DNA from: Hesseltinella vesiculosa
Taxonomy: Eukaryota; Mucoromycota; Mucoromycetes; Mucorales; Cunninghamellaceae
DNA length: 64,000 nucleotides
Direction: 5' to 3'
NCBI GenBank assembly: GCA_002104935.1
Contig: MCGT01000003.1
Location: 1 to 64,000, forward strand
The notes under the pieces: generated by a model
What the model saw: the letters and a program-made list of their open reading frames with translations, nothing else
Told to the model about the DNA's origin: nothing
Database searches by the model: none
Translations under genes and position numbers: made by a program
Shown here: positions 10,901-20,343 of the stretch, one piece after another
Layout of the letters: each line of letters begins with the position of its first letter
How positions within the stretch are numbered: position 1 is the stretch's first letter

Positions 10901-10974
10901 TCCATGGCTGGACACCACCTGTACCAAAGCCTAAATCGTTCGTTCGTTTACCATTGCCCCGAAGTGTCACTTAG
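7952..10974 (+). CDS. Pentatricopeptide-repeat (PPR) protein, probably mitochondrial
   Basis: Modelled exons 7952-8069, 8151-10426 and 10495-10974 give about 957 residues. The first exon encodes an Arg-rich, acid-poor N-terminus typical of a mitochondrial presequence. The rest is a solenoid of roughly 35-residue repeats with the PPR pattern; clear units include VTYNHILAAHIKMNNWESAE, VTYGMLINHHLQHREIDVAL, FVFAHLVHGYAQQGLLNKAH and FAPLVDAYSKAGDVDKAHRL. Such proteins bind organellar RNA and control its stability or translation. The specific target cannot be read from the sequence. The first acceptor was set at 8150 because the nearer one (8116) gives a stop. It is convergent with the next gene, stops 72 bp apart. 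Confidence 0.88.
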
Positions 10975-11046
10975 TTTCCATTTGTTTCGATTAAAGATAT
11001 CGTCCAATTGTTCGCAGAGCCTTTATTCCATAAGCCAAGAAGATTA

Positions 11047-11919
11047 TTATAAGTCTTCGCGTTGGTCCACAACCATGATGTCCTTTGTTCTTTTTGCCAA
11101 GAAGTTGTCAAAAATCTGCTGCAGATGATCTTGTGCACATTGGACCCAGGCCTTGATTTGCTGGATAAATTCATCACAAGACGAAGGAAAGTTGCACGGA
11201 ACATGAGAAGGAGGCAAATCCAGGAAATCATGAACAAAGATCGAGAAGGCATTCAGCCGAGTCTCCAATTCCTTTTCGGCACCAGCAGGCAAATCTTTGA
11301 CTTCGTCCAGGATCGACTGCAAGGTCGTATACTTCCAATCAGGAGTGCCCACGTTTTCCGCATGAACGGCCATGTCCAGTGCAGTTTGAATAGGGGTGGT
11401 GTCAGCGTCATGCTCAATTGGTTGGACAGATTTGACTAATTCATCCCGCCATATATGATACGGATCCTTGTTACCGATGTTGACCACCTTGCCGATCAGT
11501 GAGGCGAACCACCCTGTAGCTGGAGGAGTGACAATGTCGACAATGTCACTACAGATGTCTTGCCATTGTATAACGGTAAGGGTATTGGGCATAGTCAGTT
11601 GATCCAACCGGGCTTTGACTTGATCTTGCACCAATTGACCTTGAACTGCTAAACGGCGCAAAGCCTGCTCTACATGACCAACGATTTGTTTACGCTGTTC
11701 TTGAGTCAAGCCATAGGCAACATCAAGCTTGACATCTAACCCTTCCAAGACTCTTTCTACGCGTCCGCCAAACAAGTTCATTGTACCCAAAGCCAAATCG
11801 CGGTATTGTTGTGCAATGTCAGCCAAGTTTGATCCATCAGGTTTGTTATAATCTTGACCTTCAATGCCATACCTATGTAAATATGCCTGTGCTTCTTGGT
11901 TTGCTGATATCATCATCAT
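11047..11919 (-). CDS. Conserved-looking protein of unknown function (290 aa)
   Basis: A single uninterrupted frame, largely helical and acidic, starting MMMISANQEAQAYL. It has no signal peptide or membrane segment. Helical amphipathic stretches such as LTQEQRKQIVGHVEQALRRL and a Trp/Pro-containing middle (TPPATGWFASLIGK) suggest a folded soluble protein. I do not recognise the family. It ends 72 bp from the stop of the convergent PPR gene, so the two 3' ends are likely to overlap. Confidence 0.7.
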   Translation of the reverse strand: MMMISANQEAQAYLHRYGIEGQDYNKPDGSNLADIAQQYRDLALGTMNLFGGRVERVLEGLDVKLDVAYGLTQEQRKQIVGHVEQALRRLAVQGQLVQDQVKARLDQLTMPNTLTVIQWQDICSDIVDIVTPPATGWFASLIGKVVNIGNKDPYHIWRDELVKSVQPIEHDADTTPIQTALDMAVHAENVGTPDWKYTTLQSILDEVKDLPAGAEKELETRLNAFSIFVHDFLDLPPSHVPCNFPSSCDEFIQQIKAWVQCAQDHLQQIFDNFLAKRTKDIMVVDQREDL

Positions 11920-13222
11920 TCAAAATGAAAATGTGACATATCAGTGTATGTGAACGGCTTTTCCAAGCTCATTTCTTCTCTTTCGATGCTTTTTCCTCAG
12001 CTTGCTCATATAACTTACATTCAAATGCTAATGCATAGCTAAGAGACAAGCTCAGACAAAAATATAAGTTTATGAGAGTTGCCTTCATTTAATTTGTAAA
12101 CGATGATTTTTGTTAGTGACGAATAGCAGGTTTTTTATTTCCCCTTCTTGTTTCGGATTCCGATTGCAGTGTTTCTGGCAAAGCTTGTCGCTCAAAAGTT
12201 GCACGTCAGTGATGTTAATATTTCTGACCAATCAAACTCCTAAACGTGAGATCTTTCAGTTTTGTGGAGTGGGTCAGCAGTGGCGTTTTTTTTTCATATT
12301 CATGTTCCCAATCCAAAAAGGAGGCTTATTTCCAGCATCTCCAAGATAGTTCTTAGATCACAATGTCTGAGCCATCAATGGTTTTAACCAAGACCATTGA
12401 TCAAAACAAACATGCATTACTGCTGGGCTGATCACAGAGTTTTGAGCAGAAGTCGGAATGTGACATTTTGACTTTCTTTTTCTTTTTGCTAATCTGAGAA
12501 CCTACTCCAAGCCATCCCAAGTTTATTTAGCCTGGCTCTTGTATCACTCTATGACGCTCCGCGCATGGCCCCACTCTCTGCTCAACTTGGTTGACAGGCA
12601 AATCTGTCCCGTGTGGCTTGGCCTCTGTTACCCTCACGACTCGTTCGTTTAGTATTATTTCTGGCACGTGCAACCATGACCATGAATCTTCTGAACATAA
12701 AAAATTGCAGCATACTCTGCAGATCAATGGACGCGTGTGTGTAAAACGTGTGAAAGATGGTGATACTAAAAAAATAGGTCGATTGGCAGAGATATCCTAA
12801 CTAATGTTTAGCAGGTTAGTTTTGGTGTCCCAAAACGTCAGCTGAAAAAAACCCCGTTTTTTCAGGCGACTTCAAATTCGTTAAAAATGGATCATGTCAA
12901 ATTTTGCACACGGTTAGCATATGATGGAAGGGGTGATCATGGTTACAAGTATATACCTCTCAGACAATGATGGGCTAGGGATTGTCGACATGCAATGTAA
13001 GCATGAATTGTAAAAAATCGCAGACACATTGAAAGCACAGGCCCACTGCTTTATGGTTTTCTGCTCCCTGCGGGATATATAAGTTCATCTGACGCTAAGA
13101 AAATGCTTTTTTTCATTTTAAAGAGGGTATGAAGCAAAATGGACAGGTCCCAAGAGAAAAGAGCATGGATAGTGATAAAAGCAAGTATAACGACAAACGA
13201 CAAGAAGGGAAAAAACGATCTA
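11920..13222. other. Intergenic region
   Basis: No supported gene in 1.3 kb. It holds the promoter side of the 290-residue gene and the 3' flank of the chitin synthase. A CCAAT-containing block at about 12195-12240 resembles the one near 7120-7170. Short frames here lack recognisable motifs. Confidence 0.4.
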
Positions 13223-16200
13223 TCAACGTGGAGGGGGACCCCGATACTGGCTGGCTGGGGGATGACCACCCTGACCCATGAACGGAGGCGACTGAGGAGG
13301 ATATTGCTGCCATTGGCCTTGCTGTTGAGGAGGTGGCCCAGAAGTTCCGCTGGGAGGGGTGAACGTTGGATAATAGCCAGAACCGGACTTGGCGGGTGCT
13401 TCCTTGGAAGGGTCAAAGTAATGGGCTGGGGCCGGGCCAGTTGCACTAGATACGTCTGACACGCCATCATCATCGGGCGTCAGATGGCTGCCGGCTAATC
13501 CCAGTTCGCGTTCCTTTCGTTCACGGCGTTTGGCAGCTCGGATGCGTTTGCGCTCATAATCTTCCCATCGCTTCAATGGTACCTTGCTAGGATCAAACTG
13601 TCCTTCAGCTTTGGAGTGATCATCACCTTTAGTTTCACCTTCAACCTTTCGGGTTTCACCCCATGAGAAGTCATCAAAATGCCAGTAAGAGTACACAGGC
13701 AAGACAAAGTTCCAAATGGGTAAAGCAAACAGGTATACAACCATCCACATCAAGTACACCCATTTTTTGGTAGTGATTAGAATCAAAAATGCAGGCGAAA
13801 ACAGCACGATGAGCAGGAGGATCAAGGGGACAGCGGTGGTGAAACTGGTGATTTGGGTTTTGGCCATGTTGACAACCAGTACCACCGTAAGGACAATGGC
13901 CACAGGCAAAGATAACGTGCCGATCAAATCCATCATGACTACAAACTGCATAGAAAAGCAAAAGGTACCGCACAGATTACGTACAAGAACGAGTTCAAAC
14001 AAGTTGTGGATTGTTGAATTGATCCAGCGACGACGCTGTGAGAGTAAAACCTTGAATTCGTCAGGGACAACGGTCTTGCAGATAGCTTGAGGAGTGAACA
14101 CCATTTTACGGAAGGGGAAATTCCGAAGCATAAGGGTGGTAAGGAAACGATCTTCACCAAGGAGAAGCAGGTTCTTTTGATGAAGCGTGTCAATGGTGTT
14201 GGACGAGTATTCCTGGACAATTTCAGGCTTGGTGATAATAGGAATCCAATCACCATCACCTTTACGCGCTTTGAGACGATACATAGAGAAGCAGCCAGGT
14301 AAACACGTCACACCACCGAATACAGCTTCAAACCCTTTAGCAAGGTGATGCGATATGAAATATTCATACACTTGAATAGCTGTCACCCACGAGTCACGCT
14401 TGTTTGCTATCTTGGTTTCACCACAAAGACCCATGATCAAATTATCATTGACCATGCAATTCACTAGCACTCGCAATGAAGTATCGTATACCTTGGTATC
14501 AGCATCAACCTAAATTTAAAAAAAGTCAGTACTTTGTTTTAAAACTTTCCTACAGCTTACCATCAATACCACTTCGTAGACATCAGGCGTAACACCAGTC
14601 AAATATTTGATTTTTTGGAAGAGATCATAATCCAAGGGTGTCATACGGTCATTGTAGGTAACACGGCTGAAGAAATTCATCAAGATCAATTGTGAATCAC
14701 GTTTACCGCGATTGCCGGGTTTGGGTTTGCCTTGTTCGTTAGGACCGCCACATTTAACTACTAAAATCATTGGTACCTTGTGGCCCTTGCACACTTTCAA
14801 AAAGAAGTAGAGGTATGAGTACACGTGATTGGCGAGAGGTGCCTTACCATAATGACCGGCATAGACCTTGGCCATATTGTATTGCTTGGAACCGTTGGCA
14901 ACAGCGAGATATGTTTTGGCTTCAGGACTGGCCATCGCAGGGTTGTCGAATGTGATCAACTGAAGACACATATCAGGCGTCGACATGGTTTCACCATGTC
15001 CAGTGATAATACCATCAGCAATTAGAAAGAGTAGCTTGCGGTCATCAGGATATAGAGTCGACGACAACGACTCCACAGTGCCTCGGATGCCTTCTGTGTT
15101 TTCAGAGTAACACGTAATCAGCATGACTGTATACAGGTCATTTCCGATGCTAACCAAGTCAGTTCCACCAGTTAAAGGTTGCTTGATGTCGGCCAGTTCC
15201 AGTGATTGTTGATTGGGAAACATTTCACGGTGGTGCTGAGCACGGCCGGCAGCGGCACGGGCAGATATCACACTTTCGCCTGTGCTATTGGGTGTTTGTG
15301 ACAGGCGACGTGAGATGAACCAGGAGAAGATAAGCGCCATGAAGAAACGGGCCAGGACCAAACATACAACAACCAATAAAGAAGCGTACAAAACGATGGA
15401 CGCCATGAAGCACCCCACAGTGTCTTTGCCGATCACACCAGCTTGGTATTTTGACACTAGACAAGGGATGGCAGCTTGTAAGCTTGTTGACCGGTAAAAT
15501 AACTTGGTGGCATCCTTTCCACCTTCAGCAAACGTGGTATTCAGTACAGAGCGGATCACAGCATCTAGTTCATCATTGGCCATGGCAGTTGGGTGGGCCT
15601 TTATGTAAGGATCAAAGTTGAGAACGTGACCATCGACAACCAAGAAGTTTGTCAAGTTGGCGCTGGCCATATGGGTCCAATCGTAAGCAACTTGCTTGGT
15701 AGAGTTGATGATGCTGATGGCTTGGAAATTGGCTTGGCTCAAAGGGCCAAGGGAGCAAGTACCACCAGCACAAGGGTTGAGCTGAACAGCAGCAAACGAT
15801 GCGTAAGACGCATCGCCCGAGCATTGAGCAACGCCTGCACCACCATGTTGGAAATAGTTAGTCACGTCCGTACCAGGCAACATAGTGTAAAAATCTGCAT
15901 TGCCGCTAGGTTTGTACGTCGAAATATTAAATGCCCATCCTTGTACGCCGACCATGTCATCTATTTAAAGATATGAAAGAATTGAGTGTTATTAGATATT
16001 GCCCACATGCCATATTCACTTACAGGCATCAGCAGTATCGTTATAATCAGCAAAGTTGGCAGAATTGACAGAGCTGTTACCAGGACAAAGAACAGTGGAA
16101 ATACCAAGAGTGATAAAAGCGACAAACCCACCCAAGCAAGCAATAAGGAAACACAGAGTGATCTTTTCACGCCAAGCTTGCTGCATGCCCTTGTCTGTCA

Positions 16201-16558
16201 GACCACATGCTTTCAGCATAGGTGATAAAGCCCAAAAGGTAATGATTTGTGCAAATAGTGCCCACGGTTCGAATCCTGAGCTTCCAGTTTGAGGTTTCCC
16301 AGTCATCAAGGGAGCAGGTTCTTGATATCGTTCTGGCCTAATCAGGGTACGTCCGCGCTGAATGTCCTGGCTAGCATTGTTAACATTACTGTTAGCCCCG
16401 GTTATGATTCGTCTAGTTGGGGCACGTCCAAGGGTGGTTGCTCGGCGCCCAATGGATGTACTGTTGCCAGAAGGAGCACCACCTGGATATTGATTGTTGT
16501 GGCCTCTGGGTGGGCCAGTTGGTCCTCCAGGACCAAAGTTGTTGTAACCAGGAGGCAT
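13223..16558 (-). CDS. CHS3: Chitin synthase, class IV (Chs3-like)
   Basis: Exons (minus): 16558-16024, 15960-14561 and 14509-13223, giving about 1073 residues. The N-terminus is a Gly/Pro/Asn-rich cytosolic tail followed by membrane segments (for example [20 protein letters not shown]). The glycosyltransferase-2 core shows VVLMVDADTKV (restored across intron 2), [14 protein letters not shown] and the catalytic [14 protein letters not shown] cluster of membrane helices and a charged, Pro/Gln-rich C-tail follow. The enzyme polymerises UDP-GlcNAc into chitin at the plasma membrane. In yeast the class IV enzyme makes most wall chitin and depends on regulated trafficking. Motif set and domain order fit class IV; introns are 63 and 51 bp. 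No myosin head or chitin-binding domain is present. Confidence 0.93.
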
Positions 16559-17200
16559 TCTCTTTTTATCAAAGTATCACTGCAACACTCAAAAGTGAGA
16601 TGGAATGTAAAAAAAATGAGAGAGAGAGAGAGAGGTCAAGGCTGGGAAGAATGAAGAAGATGACTGACAAGAGAATAATAAAAACACTAGTAATCTATTT
16701 TTATCCTTAATAAATTTGCCGCCCAATGACAGGCACGTTTTTTTTTGGGATCCATAACCAGCCAATTACTGTGAAAACACGACGTTGCCAGGATATGGCT
16801 GTTTACTGTCATATACCAGTACTGTAACTCCCCATTGTCTAGTGCCAAACTATGGTTATCACTCACCAAGGTCTATTGCACGCAAAGTTCATGGCCAAAT
16901 CTGGGAGGGGCAATGGCGGCCAACAAAGTTTGATGCTCTTCGACTGACTTAAATCAGATTGGTTATAGTTGAAAGCCCTCCCAGATGGGCTCTCCTGCAC
17001 CGTAACACAGAGCTAGGTGAATTATAGCCGTGGGCTGGGACTTATAACTGCTCATATGCTCGAGAACTAAAAGTCAGCTTGGTGTTGAGTTGCATAGGTT
17101 TACTGTACTGTATTTGCGTCAAATATGTAAAAGCCACCTTTTGAGTGGATTGAAATGGTAGGCAGTACGGGATGGTTCCGGGATTTGTTTAACACGTTGA
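16559..17200. other. Intergenic region upstream of the chitin synthase
   Basis: No gene seen. It contains the chitin synthase promoter side, with a short (GA) run at about 16618-16633 in the plus orientation, and the 3' flank of the coiled-coil gene. Confidence 0.4.
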
Positions 17201-18367
17201 TTAAAAGCAAACTACTTTTCCTTGCACAATAAACCCGTGGCATTCTTGACCTGACTCAGGTGTGGGGTCATCGACGACAAAAGGAGGACTGACGACAAGG
17301 TAAACAACGCCATCTTCTTTGCCTTTGTTGTTCGGCTTCATCAATTCTGCTTGGAACTGGCTGACACCTTCTTCAATAACGTAGGGTCGTATAATGGCCT
17401 CTTGACCATGTACAGCTAGGGCTAGTTCACAGGACTTCTGTATCTGACTGAGAAGTTTTGCCCGCGATGTATCAGATACTGTGATGTAGATTTGGTCGAG
17501 GACCTCAAAAATATCATCAGCAAGGTTGGCCTGGGCACGCTTGATGTTACTGCTTTCCTCCATCGGTTGCTTAACCATCAGGCTGGTAAGCTGCTGCCGT
17601 AAGCGGACAGACCAATCGTGCTTCTGGCGAGCACGCATCCATTTATCGATGTACGCAAAGGCAGTATTAACGGAAGTACCAAGTTGGATAGGTTCATCAA
17701 AGATGCGGTGAATCAAAGTTTCAGCAATGAATTTTTCTACAAACACAGTGATATGCGCAGCAGACAGCTTGCCGTTGGTGTCCATCCATTGTTCTCGTAT
17801 CCATGGTTCCATTCTTGGCCAATATTTCAAAACAAACGATGTGCCAGCATCGATGTCCACTTGACTTCGCAATCCCATGCAGAAATTGCTAATTTGGCTA
17901 AAAAGATTGGTGATTTTTCTTTGTATTGTGGACAAATCGTCATCGGTCGCCCGAATGGCGCACATGTGTGCATAAAAGTTGGTTTCCATGCGCTTGTACT
18001 CTTGCCGCTTTGTGTTGAGTTCATCTATGGTTTGTGAATTGTCCTTCTGGAGCCGCTCTATTGTTTGCTGTTGTTCTTTGAGGAGCTGTTGAGCGCCTTC
18101 GTACAAATCCGCCGATTCTTCTCTCTCATTTTGGCTCTGTTCCACCAATTGTTTGTGGATGGCGATTGAATCATACAGCGATCGAATAGTTAAATCCTTG
18201 TCTGAATCTAAATAGTTTCCACATTCTTCACAAGTGCCGCTTTGCCGCAAAGAGAGCGTGCTCGATGCACGATTGCGAGCCTTTTCTGAGTCCTTTGCAA
18301 TACTTGGATTCGAGTCAGCAGATCGCATTGATGCATCATCGCCAATTGCTTCTGTTATATTAGACAT
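17201..18367 (-). CDS. Coiled-coil protein of unknown function (about 388 aa)
   Basis: A single-exon frame. The Met at 18367 (MSNITEAIGDDASM) is preferred over one 22 codons upstream (18433), whose extension is hydrophobic and reaches toward the divergent gene. An N-terminal Ser-rich part and a possible zinc-binding CEEC precede a coiled coil (about residues 60-120, for example QQLLKEQQQTIERLQKDN). The C-terminal half is a globular helical domain with conserved-looking features (CAIRATDDDLSTIQRKITNL, YWPRMEPWIREQW). This resembles a group of fungal hypothetical proteins; I cannot assign a function. It shares a 134-bp divergent promoter with the Mit_KHE1 gene. Confidence 0.75.
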   Translation of the reverse strand: MSNITEAIGDDASMRSADSNPSIAKDSEKARNRASSTLSLRQSGTCEECGNYLDSDKDLTIRSLYDSIAIHKQLVEQSQNEREESADLYEGAQQLLKEQQQTIERLQKDNSQTIDELNTKRQEYKRMETNFYAHMCAIRATDDDLSTIQRKITNLFSQISNFCMGLRSQVDIDAGTSFVLKYWPRMEPWIREQWMDTNGKLSAAHITVFVEKFIAETLIHRIFDEPIQLGTSVNTAFAYIDKWMRARQKHDWSVRLRQQLTSLMVKQPMEESSNIKRAQANLADDIFEVLDQIYITVSDTSRAKLLSQIQKSCELALAVHGQEAIIRPYVIEEGVSQFQAELMKPNNKGKEDGVVYLVVSPPFVVDDPTPESGQECHGFIVQGKVVCF

Positions 18368-18501
18368 TTTGCCAAATAAGCCTAGTGGAACAATAAAAAG
18401 TGAATGATGGGCAAAGCGGGAGCAAAAGTGCAACAGAGAAGAGGCAACAAATTAACATTTCAAACTCATCGATTTTTCCATTCTTTTCCCTTACTTTGAA
18501 A

Positions 18502-19398
18502 ATGAAATTTTTGGCATTGCCCATTGTCAAAGATAGAATTGCATTTTACTGTCATTCGACCTTGCCTACATCGTCTAAAATATCAAAGGCTATCGAGTGG
18601 TCGAGCAGGAAATGGAATGAGCTTGGAGAAAGCCAGCCAAATTCCTGGAAAAAGCGGATCCACAACAAAGGTGATGAGATTTTGAAGCAGCTGGATCACA
18701 ATGAAGTCTTTCTCAAGGAAATTCCCACAAAAGAGCATTTAGAATCACCAATCGAAAAGGCACTTGTTGAGACACTATAACCCCTCTCGGACATGTAAAA
18801 ATTCTCATGTCCTTTTCTTAGGCTGTTTTGGTTCATCACGCAAATCTCTCCACTGAAGTAATTGAACAAGAATTAACGAGGCTTGTCAAAGAGCGAATCC
18901 CGTACCACAAAAAATACATGCGCTACTCAGCCTATTGGGTTCCTGTTGCCTGTACATTTGCCGTTGTGCCACTCATACCCAACATCCCCCTTGCATATAA
19001 TCTTTTTCGCCTGTACAGCCACTACAAAGGTAGCAGAATGAAGAGAATAAGTCTTTGATACACATATTTATGCAAACTTAGCTTACAAGGGAGCACAACA
19101 CTTGAACGAACTTTTACAGGATAAACGACTTGAGTTAAGCATTATTCAGGACATCCCCATTGGCACTCTAGATAGCATCACCACACTGGAATTTCCGGAC
19201 TCGTTAGTGAAGCAGTGCAAAAGCAGTTCCAACGTACGGCACCAAGATTTTGGCGAAGATATTCCAGGTGCCTTATCAAAGAAAGTCATCCAGGAAGTTT
19301 CTGTACGTTTCCCAGAGCTCCCTAATCTGGACGCCGAATTCCTACGTGCCAGAGAACAAATCCTCTATTCCATTTTTATAGAAAAGTTTAGAAAATAA
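18502..19398 (+). CDS. Mitochondrial K+/H+ exchange-related protein (Mit_KHE1 family)
   Basis: Modelled exons 18502-18765, 18822-19029 and 19082-19398 give 262 residues. Family hallmarks are KWNELGESQPNSWKKRIHNK early on, KRIPYHKK-like RIPYHKKYMRYSAYWVP in the middle, and FRLYSHYKAYKGAQHLNELL created by the second splice. Yeast relatives (YDL183C type) sit in the inner mitochondrial membrane and are needed for K+/H+ exchange. The hydrophobic stretch CTFAVVPLIPNIPLAYNLF is the likely membrane segment. The first intron uses a weak donor (GTTGAG at 18766); reading on to the next GT would cross an in-frame TAA at 18778-18780. The family match on both sides makes the weak donor more likely than a broken gene. 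Confidence 0.82.
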
Positions 19399-20002
19399 AC
19401 GACAATATACGCAGTATGCTGTAGTCGAGCACGCATGGAGTGAAACTGTAAGACAGCTCAGTTCGTTTGCTTCCACTGAACTTTTGTTGATGCCAGCGAC
19501 CCATTTCTAGGTACAGTAAAGATACCGGTGTTAAGAATTGACATTGCCCCCTCCTTTCTTCGTTTTATTAAATATATTTTTTTTATTTTTCTTTTCCTGC
19601 CTCTTCCTCTTTTTTTTCTTTCCCTCTTTTCTTTTTTTCTCTCTCTTAGTGCACGTATAACAAAAACCACTTGCTTATAGTGGTAAGTCATATTTTCTAC
19701 CCCTAATAGTGCACTAACATCGAATAAAGGTTTTTCTATACTGTTTCCTTTTTCTTTTTTCATCAAGTCCAGCTATAAGTTTACCCAAACAAACACCGGT
19801 ACAGAATTTTTAGTGATGAGCGCCATAAAATTTCTATCCTGCGCGCACAACGACATCGATTTTCATTGGCTGACGACATCATGTTTGACTGTGTTTGCTT
19901 GTTGGAAGCACTGCATTGTTGCATTTTTTGGGCAAACCTTTTTTCAAGCCTCTCTTTCGGCATTTCCCCTCCCCTTCCTGTAGTCATCCTCACTCTGTGC
20001 CA
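19399..20002. other. Intergenic region between the Mit_KHE1 gene and SOM1
   Basis: No gene seen. There is a long pyrimidine-rich tract on the plus strand (about 19545-19650), a low-complexity shadow of which gives a Lys/Arg-rich frame on the minus strand. The rest is the SOM1 promoter region. Confidence 0.4.
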
Positions 20003-20188
20003 ATGTCTGAAAGCAGCGCCCAGCAAAGGGTAAAAACATGCAAACCAGTTAGAACAAAATGTGAATTGAATGAGCTTGCGCAATATCAATGTGAAGTAGG
20101 CAAGACTCACATAGAATGTATTCCATTTGTCCGATTATTTTACAAGTTAAGAGAGCTTTTAAAGCGTTTGAGGAATCAACGTTGCTAA
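20003..20188 (+). CDS. SOM1: Som1, mitochondrial inner membrane peptidase complex subunit
   Basis: A 61-residue intronless frame starting MSESSAQQ. It matches the Som1 pattern: a Cys before a short helix, then a second and third Cys with the RLF motif (KCELNELAQYQCEVG, then ECIPFVRLFYK). In yeast Som1 (74 residues) associates with Imp1/Imp2 and is needed for Imp1-dependent cleavage of some precursors. The Cys usually found just after RLF is replaced here (RLFYKL), and a Cys is the last residue instead. The frame stays open 36 codons upstream, but that extension has no family features. Short length and weak composition mean it would be missed by length filters. Confidence 0.75.
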   Translation: MSESSAQQRVKTCKPVRTKCELNELAQYQCEVGKTHIECIPFVRLFYKLRELLKRLRNQRC

Positions 20189-20343
20189 CATGAACGTTTT
20201 TTAAATTAATACGGATAGATGTGCTGGAATGCCCATGCTAGAGGTCACGCCGCAATATGGAAGCAGCCTAAAAAATGAATAAAACCAGTTTGGGATTTTT
20301 TTTTTTATTTGTTCGTTTTCGTTGTCTTCGTTGATTTATTGCA

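Noticed and set aside
13051..13473. 140-codon frame overlapping the chitin synthase end
   Set aside because: It is a shadow frame of the Pro/Gln-rich chitin synthase tail.
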